From the NCBI GenBank assembly GCA_900771955.1, contig CAAGPW010000045.1, positions 1 to 17,382 of the forward strand: DNA of 17,382 nt, given 5' to 3'. The DNA is from Lachnospiraceae bacterium. GTDB lineage: Bacteria > Bacillota > Clostridia > Lachnospirales > Lachnospiraceae. The notes beneath the pieces were generated by a model. It was not told the origin of the DNA and did no database searches. It was given only the letters and a program-made list of their open reading frames with translations. The position numbers and the translations under genes were made by a program. Numbering within the stretch: the stretch's first letter is position 1; the number at the start of each line of letters is the position of its first letter. Below are positions 1 through 7,794 of this stretch, one piece after another.

Positions 1-72
1 CGTCACGGAAATCTGCAGTCTCCCCTTATCTACCGCATTATTCTGTAAATAATGTAAATTATGTTCTGGCAT
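1..72 (-). CDS. N-terminal fragment of unidentified protein (runs off window edge)
   Basis: This is an open minus-strand frame of 24 codons, beginning at the ATG at 72-70 and continuing past the window edge. The visible protein starts MPEHNLHYLQNNAVDKGRLQ. An AAGAGG-type ribosome site at 83-78 lies 5 bases upstream of the ATG, and the frame follows the ilvE terminator in the same direction, which is what a next gene should look like. No family can be recognised from so short a piece. No convincing sigma-A promoter is visible between 144 and 84. The fragment could still be a chance open frame; its placement and ribosome site are the only support. Confidence 0.45.
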   Translation of the reverse strand, partial: MPEHNLHYLQNNAVDKGRLQISVT

Positions 73-144
73 GGGAACCTCTTGTTTTTCACTCCATATA
101 TGATATGTCAGCACAACGGGGATGTGATAAGTTCACCATAACAG

Positions 145-192
145 AAGAAGATGTGTCATGCTGCACCTTGTGCAGACATGACACATCTTCTT
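145..192 (-). terminator. Rho-independent terminator after ilvE (probably bidirectional)
   Basis: A perfect 16-bp stem (145-160 with 177-192) is capped by a 5-bp inner stem (161-165 with 171-175). It lies about 30 bases past the ilvE stop. In the minus direction the tail is the moderately U-rich UCUUCUGUU. In the plus direction it is followed by six T, so it could also stop transcription coming from the left. Confidence 0.8.
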
Positions 193-223
193 TTTTATTT
201 TCGCTTTGAAATTTTTCCGGATC

Positions 224-1288
224 TTATTCTACGACCTGAGTCCAGCCGTATTTGTCTTCCAGCTTACCCCACTGGATGCCGGTTAAGGTATCGTAAAGTT
301 TCTGTGTCAGCTCACCGATCTCAAAATTATTGATCGTAACCACATCATCCTTATAACGAAGTTCACCTACCGGAGAAATAACGGCTGCTGTACCGGTACC
401 GAAAACTTCTTCCAGTGTTCCGTCATGTCCTGCCTTCATCAGGTCATCTACTGCAAGATGTGTTTCATTTACCTTGTATCCCCAGTCTCTTAAGATATGG
501 ATCATGGAATCTCTGGTTACACCCGGAAGAACGGTTCCTTCGATCGGAGCTGTGTAGATCTCACCGGCAATCTTGAACATTATGTTCATGGTTCCTACTT
601 CTTCAACGTATTTACGATGTTCGCCATCCAGCCACAGTACCTGTGCATATCCCATCTTCTCCGCTTTTACCTGTCCCAAAATAGAACCTGCATAGTTACC
701 ACCGCATTTGGTAAATCCGGTACCACCCTTTACGGCACGAACCAGCTCATCCTCTACAAGGATCTTAACCGGGTTCAGGCCTGCTGCATAGTAAGCTCCT
801 ACCGGACAGCAGATGATCATAAACTTATAGGAAGATGCCATATGTACACCGAGTGCTGCTTCGGTCGCAAACATGAACGGTCTGATATATAAAGATGTAT
901 TCGGCTTGGAAGGAACCCAGTCAGCTTCCTGTTTTACCAGTGCACGTACTGCTTCTACGAACATTTCTTCCGGAAATGCCGGCATACAGAGTCTTGCATT
1001 GGAATTGATCATTCTTCTTGCATTCATTTCCGGACGGAACAGCTGAATCTTGCCATCCTCTCTGCGATATGCCTTTAAGCCTTCAAATGTCTCCTGTGCA
1101 TAATGGAGTGTTACACAGGCAGGATCAAGCTCAACCGGACCCTGTGGTACGATTCTTGCATCATGCCATCCCTCATCCTTTGTCCAGTCCATAACAAACA
1201 TATAATCTGTCATGTATTTACCAAAGCCGAGATTATTCTGATCCGGTTTCTCCTTTAATACTTCTCTTTTTACAAATCTGATATCCAT
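224..1288 (-). CDS. ilvE: Branched-chain amino acid aminotransferase
   Basis: This is a PLP-dependent class IV (fold type IV) transaminase. It interconverts Val, Leu and Ile with their 2-oxo acids using glutamate/2-oxoglutarate, and acts in the cytosol. The 354-residue protein carries the family motifs HYAQETFEGLKAYR near residue 70, the PLP lysine K194 in TKCGGNYAGS, and EVFGTGTAAVISPVGEL near the C terminus. The frame is open 32 codons further upstream, but MDIRFVKREVL is chosen as the start. It has a GGAGG site 8 bases upstream and matches the usual family N terminus, and the longer version would place the start inside the predicted promoter. The gene stands alone, with its own promoter, a CodY-like box and a terminator. 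It completes the pathway begun by IlvBN, which is encoded 2 kb away in a separate unit. Confidence 0.96.
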   Translation of the reverse strand: MDIRFVKREVLKEKPDQNNLGFGKYMTDYMFVMDWTKDEGWHDARIVPQGPVELDPACVTLHYAQETFEGLKAYRREDGKIQLFRPEMNARRMINSNARLCMPAFPEEMFVEAVRALVKQEADWVPSKPNTSLYIRPFMFATEAALGVHMASSYKFMIICCPVGAYYAAGLNPVKILVEDELVRAVKGGTGFTKCGGNYAGSILGQVKAEKMGYAQVLWLDGEHRKYVEEVGTMNIMFKIAGEIYTAPIEGTVLPGVTRDSMIHILRDWGYKVNETHLAVDDLMKAGHDGTLEEVFGTGTAAVISPVGELRYKDDVVTINNFEIGELTQKLYDTLTGIQWGKLEDKYGWTQVVE

Positions 1289-1314
1289 TTTATCGACCTC
1301 CAAATTTTTTTGCC

Positions 1315-1329
1315 GATTTTCTAAAAATT
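1315..1329 (-). promoter_or_regulatory. Candidate CodY box in the ilvE leader
   Basis: The minus-strand 15-mer AATTTTTAGAAAATC matches the CodY consensus AATTTTCWGAAAATT at 13 of 15 positions. It lies about 20 to 35 bases after the predicted transcription start and 26 bases before the ilvE ATG. That position suits roadblock repression by CodY, the GTP/BCAA-sensing regulator that classically controls ilv genes in Firmicutes. The site is seen; binding is inferred. Confidence 0.5.
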
Positions 1330-1355
1330 TTTGCATCAGCAAATCCTTGTCATTC

Positions 1356-1384
1356 ATTATTATACTTTTTTTCTTCCCTGTCAA
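1356..1384 (-). promoter_or_regulatory. Predicted sigma-A promoter of ilvE
   Basis: A perfect -35 TTGACA at 1384-1379 is followed after 17 bases by AATAAT at 1361-1356. An overlapping TATAAT at 1364-1359 has only a 14-base spacer. The transcription start would be near 1349, giving a leader of about 60 bases. Confidence 0.65.
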
Positions 1385-1474
1385 GATTATTCCCAGGGCT
1401 TATGCGGTACATGTATTTAAGTTATGGATATCTGCGTTTCTATAAGGAAAATTCATGCCTGTATTTTCAACTAA

Positions 1475-1508
1475 AACACAAAAACGAGATTCGCAAAGCG
1501 AATCCCGT
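1475..1508 (-). terminator. Rho-independent terminator of pyk
   Basis: On the minus strand CGGGATTCGC, loop TTT, GCGAATCTCG form a 10-bp stem (1507-1498 with 1494-1485, one G-U pair). It is followed by TTTTTGTGTTTT. It lies about 65 bases after the pyk stop and separates pyk from ilvE. Confidence 0.88.
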
Positions 1509-1572
1509 CTCTGAATATCAAATATTTTTCCGTGGCTTTATATAAAAGCCCCTAAAACAGCCGCAGATCTTC

Positions 1573-2988
1573 TTATACGTTCTGTACTTTTAACATGTTT
1601 GTTGTACCGGACATTCCGATCGGCACACCGGAAGTGATAACTACGGTATCACCCTTCTCCAGATGTTTCTCTTTTGCAGCAACTGCAACTGCTTCGTCAA
1701 ACAGATCGAATACTTCTTTCTGCTCATCTAACAGGATCGGAGTTACGCCCCATGCAAGGTTAAGCTGACGGCATACCTTCTCGTCCATTGCGCATGCTAC
1801 GATGTCGCAATCCGGTTTATAACGGGATACCATCTTTGCAGAACGGCCGGACTTTGTAACACTGATGATTGCCTTTGCTTTTAAGTCAAGTGCTGTTGTA
1901 CAGGTAGCATGGCAGATAGCATCTGTAACATCCGGATTTGCTTTTCTTTCATTCTCGAAGAAACGTCTTCTGTAGTTGATATCTTTCTCTGTACGCTCTG
2001 CGATCTTAACCATGGTCTTTACAGCTTCTACCGGGTAAGCACCTGCAGCGGTCTCTCCGGAAAGCATGATCGCAACTGTACCGTCATAGATAGCGTTTGC
2101 AACGTCAGTTGCCTCTGCTCTGGTCGGTCTCGGGTTCTTGATCATGGAATCAAGCATCTGTGTTGCAGTAACAACGATCTTACCAGCCTGATTTGCTTTC
2201 TTGATCAGGTTCTTCTGGACAACCGGAACTTCCTCACAAGGAATTTCAACACCCATGTCACCTCTGGCAACCATGATACCATCAGCTGCCTCTAAGATGC
2301 CGTCGATGTTACGAACACCCTGCTCGTTCTCGATCTTAGCGATGATCTGAATCTTCTCGCCGCCGTGTGCCTTTAACAGATCACGGATAGCATTAACATC
2401 AGCTGCTTCACGTACGAAAGAAGCTGCAATAAAATCTACATCATTCTCTGCGCCCCAGATAAGGTCAGCCTTATCTTTCTCGCTTAAATATTCCATGGAA
2501 AGATCTGTTCCAGGAACGTTTACACCCTTGTGGTTGGAAACCGGACCGCCGTTCATAACGGTACATACGATATCATCGCCGGATACTTTCTTAACCTCAA
2601 GTCCGATCAGACCGTCATCCAACAGAATGGAAGATCCCGGTTTAACGTCCTTCGGGAGTTCCTTGTATGTGATGGAAACTTCTTTCTCTGTTCCAAGAAT
2701 ATCTCTTGCTGTCAGAGTAAATTCCTGTCCCTGTTTTAACTCTACCTTGCCTGCTTCAAAATCACCAAGACGGATTTCCGGTCCTTTTGTATCAAGCAGT
2801 GCAGCAACCGGCAGACCGAGTTCTTTTGAATACTGTCTTAAACTCTTTAATCTTCCGCCGTGTTCCTCGAAATCACCGTGGGAAAAGTTCATTCTGGCAA
2901 CATTCATACCGGCTTCGATCAACTTTTTTAAAGTATCACCCTTTTCCGTAGATGGTCCCATTGTACAGATAATTTTTGTCTTGCGCAT
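1573..2988 (-). CDS. pyk: Pyruvate kinase
   Basis: This cytosolic enzyme performs the last step of glycolysis, phosphoenolpyruvate plus ADP to pyruvate plus ATP. The 471-residue protein has the normal length for the form lacking the extra C-terminal PEP-utilising domain found in Bacillus Pyk. The N-terminal barrel begins MRKTKIICTMGPS and includes NFSHGD. The B domain spans roughly residues 70-170. The active-site lysine is K218 in IIAKIENEQG, followed by MVARGDMGVEIP and TATQMLDSM. The C-terminal regulatory domain ends near VPIGMSGTTNMLKV. AGGAGG lies 9 bases before the ATG. The gene has its own promoter and terminator. It follows ilvN by 174 bases with no clear terminator between them, so some read-through from the ilv transcript is possible. 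Its product supplies the pyruvate used by IlvBN. Confidence 0.97.
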   Translation of the reverse strand: MRKTKIICTMGPSTEKGDTLKKLIEAGMNVARMNFSHGDFEEHGGRLKSLRQYSKELGLPVAALLDTKGPEIRLGDFEAGKVELKQGQEFTLTARDILGTEKEVSITYKELPKDVKPGSSILLDDGLIGLEVKKVSGDDIVCTVMNGGPVSNHKGVNVPGTDLSMEYLSEKDKADLIWGAENDVDFIAASFVREAADVNAIRDLLKAHGGEKIQIIAKIENEQGVRNIDGILEAADGIMVARGDMGVEIPCEEVPVVQKNLIKKANQAGKIVVTATQMLDSMIKNPRPTRAEATDVANAIYDGTVAIMLSGETAAGAYPVEAVKTMVKIAERTEKDINYRRRFFENERKANPDVTDAICHATCTTALDLKAKAIISVTKSGRSAKMVSRYKPDCDIVACAMDEKVCRQLNLAWGVTPILLDEQKEVFDLFDEAVAVAAKEKHLEKGDTVVITSGVPIGMSGTTNMLKVQNV

Positions 2989-3010
2989 ACAGTTGTTCCT
3001 CCTATAATTT

Positions 3011-3033
3011 TACAATAATTTATACAATAATTT
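3011..3033 (-). repeat. Short direct repeat in the pyk leader
   Basis: Two 11-base copies of AAATTATTGTA (minus strand; 3033-3023 and 3021-3011, period 12) lie immediately upstream of the pyk ribosome site. They keep the initiation region AU-rich and unstructured; no further role can be read from the sequence. Confidence 0.5.
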
Positions 3034-3103
3034 TTTATGAAGTAAAGGTTTTTCGGTATTTTGTCTATACAAACGCCGGAAACCCTTTGTTTTTCACCCG
3101 AGT

Positions 3104-3132
3104 ATAGTAGCACAAAGTTTAGAACTCTGCAA
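3104..3132 (-). promoter_or_regulatory. Predicted sigma-A promoter of pyk
   Basis: TTGCAG (3132-3127), a 17-base spacer, and TACTAT (3109-3104) form a good sigma-A promoter, giving a leader of about 110 bases. A second candidate, TTGACA with an 18-base spacer and TAATCT, overlaps the ilvN stop codon. Confidence 0.55.
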
Positions 3133-3162
3133 GCACAGATTACAGTTTTTTTACATTTTTTG

Positions 3163-3660
3163 TCAACGGCAGGAGGTACTGATGGACTCGATCGCTACAG
3201 CCCCTCCGCGGACAACTTCTATCCTTTTATATTTTGCCTTTAAAAGCGCAATTAATTCATTATTTCTGCGTTCAGTCAGTTTACACTCCAAAAGGACGCT
3301 GTCACTGCCAATATCCGCCACCTGCACCCCGAATACCTGTGCGATCTGAAAAACCTCAGCCTTTTGCTCCACCGTGCAGTTTAGCACCTTCGCAAACAGT
3401 ATTTCCTTCATGTGGACCGGCACGTTGGTCAGATCAATGACCTTTATCACTTCCACCATACTGTTTAACTGCTTTTTGATCTGTTCAAACGTAATATCAT
3501 CACTGGTCACACAGATCGTCATGCGTGAGATCGTCTCATCCTCCGTTGTGCCTACCGTGAGACTCTGAAGATTGTAGGATTTTCCCGAAAAGAGACCGGA
3601 AACCTTTGCCAGTACACCGACTTCATTTTCCACATATAATGCGATCCATCTGTTTTTCAT
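3163..3660 (-). CDS. ilvN: Acetolactate synthase small (regulatory) subunit
   Basis: This is the regulatory subunit of acetohydroxyacid synthase; it binds valine and activates the catalytic subunit. The 165-residue length is typical of the family (also named ilvH). The ACT domain occupies about residues 4-75, with the characteristic ENEVGVLAKVSGLFSGKSYN ligand-binding loop. The C-terminal domain follows and ends ERRNNELIALLKAKY and beyond. GGAGG lies 8 bases before the ATG. The start is only 12 bases after the ilvB stop, so the two subunits are surely co-transcribed and made together. The TGA stop overlaps a TTGACA hexamer that could contribute to pyk transcription. No terminator hairpin is visible directly after the gene. 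Confidence 0.95.
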   Translation of the reverse strand: MKNRWIALYVENEVGVLAKVSGLFSGKSYNLQSLTVGTTEDETISRMTICVTSDDITFEQIKKQLNSMVEVIKVIDLTNVPVHMKEILFAKVLNCTVEQKAEVFQIAQVFGVQVADIGSDSVLLECKLTERRNNELIALLKAKYKRIEVVRGGAVAIESISTSCR

Positions 3661-3672
3661 TTCCGTTCCCTC

Positions 3673-5394
3673 CTATTTCAAGATCATTTCACTCATCGGG
3701 TTTCCACTTTTTACCATCGGCAGCACGATCTCGTCCGAAGCGATCATAAATTCAATGATCGTCGGCGCATCCGTGTGCTTTTTGGCTTCTGCGAGCGCAG
3801 ATGCGATCTCCTCCTGCTTTGTAACACGCATTCCATATGTACCGTAACTCTCCGCAAGCTTTACAAAATCCGGTTCATACGGCGGACATGCCGCATTCGG
3901 TCCCTTGCAGTTTGCCGGACAACTCTTTCTTTTTCTGAGGCAGGTGATCTCGTAGCGTTTTCCGTAAAAAAGCTGCTGCATCTGACGCACCATTCCAAGG
4001 TAATAATTGTTGAACAGACACACGATGACCGGTGTTTCCTCTGTCACTGCGGTCGCAAGCTCCTGAATATTCATCTGCATGCCGCCGTCCCCGGAAATAC
4101 AGATGACCGACGTTTTGGGATTTCCGATCTTTGCCCCGATCGCCGCAGGGAAACCAAAGCCCATCGTTCCAAGCCCGCCCGAAGTGATCAGCTTTTTCTT
4201 CTCATTGATATCCAGATACTGTGTCGCCCACATCTGATGCTGGCCGACATCTGTGACAAAAATTCCCTCCGGAAAGCTTTCATTGATCTGCTCTAAGATC
4301 ATCTGCGGCGTCATGCCGGCATCGCGGCGCATCGCTAGTGGATTGCTCCGGTTCCACCTTTCGATCTGCTCCCGCCACTCTTTTGTGTCTTTTGCTTCCG
4401 CCCACTCGATCAGTTTTTCCAGTGCGCTGTTGGCATCCGCTACAATTGGCACGTCTACGACCACATTTCGCGAAATAGAGGCCGTATCTATGTCAATGTG
4501 GATAATCTTTGCCTTAGGTGCAAATTCGTTCAGATCGCCGGTAATACGGTCGTTAAAACGGGTCCCAATGGAAAAGAGCACATCACATTCACTGACTGCC
4601 TTATTAGAGGCATATTTTCCATGCATGCCACAGTTTCCGATGTAAAGCGGATGATCCGTCGGCAGGGAACCCTTTCCCATGATCGTTGTAACCACCGGAA
4701 TAGCCATTTTTTCCGCAAATTTCTGAAGGCTTTTTCCGGCTCCGGCTATATTGACTCCGCCACCGGCAAGGATCAGCGGCTTTTCCGCTGCCTTTAACAG
4801 TTTATAGGCTTTCTTCAACTGACCGATATGCGCACCTGTATTGATCTTATATCCGCGGATATCCACATGCGACGGATATTCAGAAGGTCCCGGCTCCACC
4901 TGGATATCTTTCGGGATATCTACCAAAACCGGTCCCGGTTTTCCGCTCGCGGCGATCTGAAATGCCATCTTAATGATACGGCCGAGATCTTCTCTCTTCC
5001 GCACCGTCACACCATATTTGGTGATGCTTCTGGTCATTCCGACAATATCAACCTCCTGAAACGCATCATTTCCAATCAGATTAAGCGGCACCTGCCCGGT
5101 AAAACACACAAGTGGTATACTGTCATAATGCGCATCTGCAATTCCGGTGATCGTATTGGTCGCACCCGGACCGCTGGTCACCAGGCAGACTCCGACTTTT
5201 CCTGTCGATCTGGCATATCCCTCCGCCTCATGGATCAGCGCCTGCTCATGGCGCGGGAGAACGACATGGATATCATCCTGTTTATATAATTCGTCCAACA
5301 GATCTGTCACCATTCCACCCGGATAGCCGAATACCGTATCGACTCCCTCTTCCTGCAACGCTTTTACAAATAATTTTCTGCCTGTGATATCCAT
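3673..5394 (-). CDS. ilvB: Acetolactate synthase large (catalytic) subunit with Cys-rich insertion
   Basis: This is the ThDP- and FAD-dependent catalytic subunit of acetohydroxyacid synthase. It condenses two pyruvates, or pyruvate with 2-oxobutyrate, as the first common step of Val/Leu/Ile synthesis. The 573-residue protein has the three expected domains: an N-terminal PYR domain with catalytic Glu50 in RHEQ, a central domain near residues 190-330, and a C-terminal ThDP domain with ISGDGG through FNN. Two oddities stand out. The usual Trp of the MVxQW motif is Met472. Between GKRY and PDFVKLAESYG there is an insert with four cysteines, C485-X6-C492-X3-C496-X6-C503, absent from textbook IlvB/IlvI. 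AAGGAGG lies 6 bases before the ATG. The gene sits 35 bases after the AEC transporter and 12 bases before ilvN; ilvC and ilvD are not in the window. Confidence 0.95.
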   Translation of the reverse strand: MDITGRKLFVKALQEEGVDTVFGYPGGMVTDLLDELYKQDDIHVVLPRHEQALIHEAEGYARSTGKVGVCLVTSGPGATNTITGIADAHYDSIPLVCFTGQVPLNLIGNDAFQEVDIVGMTRSITKYGVTVRKREDLGRIIKMAFQIAASGKPGPVLVDIPKDIQVEPGPSEYPSHVDIRGYKINTGAHIGQLKKAYKLLKAAEKPLILAGGGVNIAGAGKSLQKFAEKMAIPVVTTIMGKGSLPTDHPLYIGNCGMHGKYASNKAVSECDVLFSIGTRFNDRITGDLNEFAPKAKIIHIDIDTASISRNVVVDVPIVADANSALEKLIEWAEAKDTKEWREQIERWNRSNPLAMRRDAGMTPQMILEQINESFPEGIFVTDVGQHQMWATQYLDINEKKKLITSGGLGTMGFGFPAAIGAKIGNPKTSVICISGDGGMQMNIQELATAVTEETPVIVCLFNNYYLGMVRQMQQLFYGKRYEITCLRKRKSCPANCKGPNAACPPYEPDFVKLAESYGTYGMRVTKQEEIASALAEAKKHTDAPTIIEFMIASDEIVLPMVKSGNPMSEMILK

Positions 5395-5429
5395 GAAAAT
5401 CCTCCTTCTTTATTTTTATTTTAATCCGG

Positions 5430-6398
5430 CTAACCAATGAGCCCCACGCATTTTAACAGATAGATCCAGCCCGTAAGGGTAAATGATGCGAGAAGCGTCG
5501 TCGCCACAACGATACTTGCCGTCAGCACACCGTCATTTTTCATATTTTTCGCCATGATATAGCAGCTCGGCGTCGTCGGCGCCGCAAGCATGATAAGGAT
5601 TCCGATGATCTTTTCTCCGGTAAATCCCATTGCCGCCGCGACCGGAAGAAAAATCGCAGTCTGCGCGACCAGCTTGATAAAGGATGCCGCAAGTGTCGGC
5701 TTTATCTTTGCAAGTGCCTTTCTCCCCTCAAAGCCCGCTCCCATTGTAACAAGCGCAAGCGGTGTCGCCATCTTTGCCACATTATCAACGGTACGGTCTA
5801 CAAGCGTCGGGAAATCCAATCCGAGCAGAGAGACGACAAGGCCAAGGAAAATACCGATGATGATCGGATTTTTTAGGATATTGATCCCCGCCTGTTTTAT
5901 TTTTCCCGCTCCCTTTATTCCGGATGCGGCATCTCCGTCCTCCTCATCAGCCTCAAAGGTCAGCACCAGCACCGAATAGATATTATAAAGAGGGACTGCC
6001 CCCACGATCATGAGCGGTCCCATGGCTGAACTTCCATAGATGTTTTCGATAAATGCCATCCCCATTACTGCTGCACTGCCGCGGAACGATGCCTGTACAA
6101 AAGCTCCGCGCATGCTTTTATCTTTTAAGAACAGCTTTGCTCCCGCCCATACCGTCCAGAAACAGATGGAGCTTACGATCGCGCAGAACAAAACATATTT
6201 TAAATCAAACACGGCTTTTATATCCACCGATGAAATATCCCGAAACAGCATAAAAGGCAGCGTAACTTTAAAATTGAACCGGTTCGCCACCGTAACAAAA
6301 TTGTCGTTTAGCATGCCGATCTGTTTTAAGAAATATCCCAGCACCATGACTAAAAAAATCGGCATGGTCACATTGATGCTGTAAATAAAATTCTCCAT
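5430..6398 (-). CDS. AEC (auxin efflux carrier) family transporter
   Basis: This is a 322-residue integral membrane protein of the bile acid/auxin carrier superfamily, a group that includes malate and other organic-anion permeases. About ten hydrophobic segments form two halves of five. The first begins at TMPIFLVMVLGYFLKQIGML and the second near NPIIIGIFLGLVVSLLG. They are joined by an acidic and basic cytosolic loop around residues 148-175 (ADEEDGDAASG). The half-repeat signatures GYFLKQIGML and APTTPSCYIMAKNM support the family. The ribosome site GAAGGG lies 5 bases before the ATG. The gene is 30 bases after folA and 35 before ilvB, with no terminator. Its substrate is not readable from sequence; the context suggests a branched-chain keto acid, amino acid or other carboxylate (inference). 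Confidence 0.88.
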   Translation of the reverse strand: MENFIYSINVTMPIFLVMVLGYFLKQIGMLNDNFVTVANRFNFKVTLPFMLFRDISSVDIKAVFDLKYVLFCAIVSSICFWTVWAGAKLFLKDKSMRGAFVQASFRGSAAVMGMAFIENIYGSSAMGPLMIVGAVPLYNIYSVLVLTFEADEEDGDAASGIKGAGKIKQAGINILKNPIIIGIFLGLVVSLLGLDFPTLVDRTVDNVAKMATPLALVTMGAGFEGRKALAKIKPTLAASFIKLVAQTAIFLPVAAAMGFTGEKIIGILIMLAAPTTPSCYIMAKNMKNDGVLTASIVVATTLLASFTLTGWIYLLKCVGLIG

Positions 6399-6428
6399 TT
6401 TTTCCCTTCTTATCTTATGTCCGGTTAT

Positions 6429-6920
6429 TTATGCATTTTTCTCATAGGTCAAAAAGAAATATTCCAGATCAAAACAGGTATGCTCCTCGCTCTCCGCCGT
6501 GATCTTCCAGTCTTTCTTTTCATCAAGATTGGGGAAATAGGCATCTGCAGTGTATGCATACTCGATCTTTGTGATATATGCCCTGTCACATTCATCCAAA
6601 AGCAGACGGTAGATACTCTCCCCGCCGATCACAAAAATGTCTTCGCTGTTGTATTTCTTTAATTCTTCATGCAGCTCCTCCATAGTGTGCACCACAACGG
6701 CACCCTCCACCTGATAGGACGGATTCTTCGTCAGCACGATGTTGGTACGGTTTTTAAGTGGCTTTTTACCCGGAAAGCTTTCCAGGGTCTTTCTTCCCAT
6801 CACAACAACCTTTCCAGTTGTCGTCTGGCGGAAAAATTTCATATCCTCCGGTATGCTTGTAAGCAGTTTGTTCTGATAACCGATTGCCCAGTTCCTGTCT
6901 ACGGCTGCAATTAAATTCAT
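6429..6920 (-). CDS. folA: Dihydrofolate reductase
   Basis: This cytosolic enzyme reduces dihydrofolate to tetrahydrofolate with NADPH, regenerating the cofactor consumed by thymidylate synthase encoded directly upstream. The 163-residue length is normal for chromosomal DHFR. Visible features are the N-terminal MNLIAAVDRNWAIGYQN, with the flexible active-site loop, and the acidic active-site residue D26 in IPEDMKFF. They also include the NADPH-binding VVVMGRKTLESFPGKKPL, and FVIGGESIYRLLL. AGGAGG lies 7 bases before the ATG and overlaps the thyA TAG stop, so translation of the two may be coupled. The gene could equally be called dfrA in other nomenclature; nothing suggests an acquired trimethoprim-resistance allele. 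Confidence 0.96.
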   Translation of the reverse strand: MNLIAAVDRNWAIGYQNKLLTSIPEDMKFFRQTTTGKVVVMGRKTLESFPGKKPLKNRTNIVLTKNPSYQVEGAVVVHTMEELHEELKKYNSEDIFVIGGESIYRLLLDECDRAYITKIEYAYTADAYFPNLDEKKDWKITAESEEHTCFDLEYFFLTYEKNA

Positions 6921-6931
6921 ATTTTTTCCTC

Positions 6932-7780
6932 CTATACTGCGACCGGAATATTCCTGATCTGTGGTCCGGTCACATAATCATCCAGTCTCACATCATCCGG
7001 TGTAAACTGATAAAAATCCATAATTTCTGGATTCAGCCAGAATTTCGGAGCCGGATGCTGTTCTCTCGTGATCAGTTCCTCCACGAGTGGAATATGGCGG
7101 TCATAAATATGTGCATCCGCGATGACATGCACAAGTTCTCCAACCCGCATTCCGCAGACCTGTGCCAGCATATGGACTAAAACCGCATACTGGCATACAT
7201 TCCAGTTGTTTGCAGTCAGGATATCCTGGGAACGCTGATTTAAAATTGCGTTTAATGTCAGTCTGTCATCACCTTTTTTCTGCGTCACATTAAAGGTCAT
7301 GCTGTACGCACACGGATAGAGATTCATCTCATGCAGATCCGCATGCACATAGATGTTCGTTAAAATGCGACGGCTGAACGGATTGTTCTTTAAATCATAG
7401 ATCACACGATCCACCTGATCCATCATGCCTTCCTTATAGACGTGCTTTACCCCCATCTGATAGCCGTACGCTTTTCCGATGGAACCGTTTTCGTCCGCCC
7501 ACTCATCCCAGACATGGCTGTTCAGATCATGGATATTGTTTGATTTTCTCTGCCAGATCCAGAGCATCTCATCCGTACAGCTCTTGATCGCCGTTTTTCT
7601 CAAGGTGATCGCCGGAAATTCCTTTGAAAGGTCATAGCGGTTCACCACACCGAATTTTTTGACCGTATAGGCACTGCTGCCGTCTTCCCAGTGCGGGCGC
7701 ACTTTCTCGCCCTCGGTGCTCACACCGTTGTTTAGTATATCTCTGCACATATCAATAAAAATCTGATCTGCCAAACTCAT
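6932..7780 (-). CDS. thyA: Thymidylate synthase (B. subtilis ThyA-like)
   Basis: This enzyme methylates dUMP to dTMP with methylene-tetrahydrofolate, producing the dihydrofolate that FolA recycles. The protein is 282 residues. The nucleophile is C157 in LYPCAYSM. Phosphate-binding arginines are R137/R138 in FSRRIL and R183 in NQRSQD; N194 in NNWNVCQY matches the dUMP-binding Asn. LLWIWQ-type, GKAYGYQMG and the C-terminal VAV resemble B. subtilis ThyA more than the E. coli enzyme. The normally conserved His after the active Cys is Ala158, and the downstream Gln is Thr162. GGAG lies 7 bases before the ATG. The gene heads a five-gene cluster (thyA-folA-AEC-ilvB-ilvN) with its own predicted promoter 40 to 70 bases upstream. 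Confidence 0.95.
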   Translation of the reverse strand: MSLADQIFIDMCRDILNNGVSTEGEKVRPHWEDGSSAYTVKKFGVVNRYDLSKEFPAITLRKTAIKSCTDEMLWIWQRKSNNIHDLNSHVWDEWADENGSIGKAYGYQMGVKHVYKEGMMDQVDRVIYDLKNNPFSRRILTNIYVHADLHEMNLYPCAYSMTFNVTQKKGDDRLTLNAILNQRSQDILTANNWNVCQYAVLVHMLAQVCGMRVGELVHVIADAHIYDRHIPLVEELITREQHPAPKFWLNPEIMDFYQFTPDDVRLDDYVTGPQIRNIPVAV

Positions 7781-7794
7781 TTTCTATCTCCTTT

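Noticed and set aside
84..144. Promoter for the partial gene at 1-72
   Set aside because: Only poor hexamer pairs such as TTATCA with TATCAT at 19 bases were found, too weak to report.
497..892. Plus-strand open frames opposite ilvE, pyk, ilvB, purD and other genes
   Set aside because: All are antisense shadows of strongly recognised minus-strand genes, with no ribosome sites or family features.
1289..1384. Upstream extension of the ilvE frame (32 extra codons beginning MTGKKKSIIM)
   Set aside because: It would start inside the predicted promoter, has no ribosome site at its start, and the family N terminus begins at the GGAGG-preceded ATG at 1288.
1289..1484. T-box or BCAA leader-peptide attenuator upstream of ilvE
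   Set aside because: The leader is about 60 bases, with no T-box sequence, no terminator/antiterminator pair and no run of Leu/Ile/Val codons.
2928..3113. 61-codon minus-strand frame overlapping the pyk start
   Set aside because: It is out of frame with pyk, overlaps the pyk promoter and coding region, and resembles no family.
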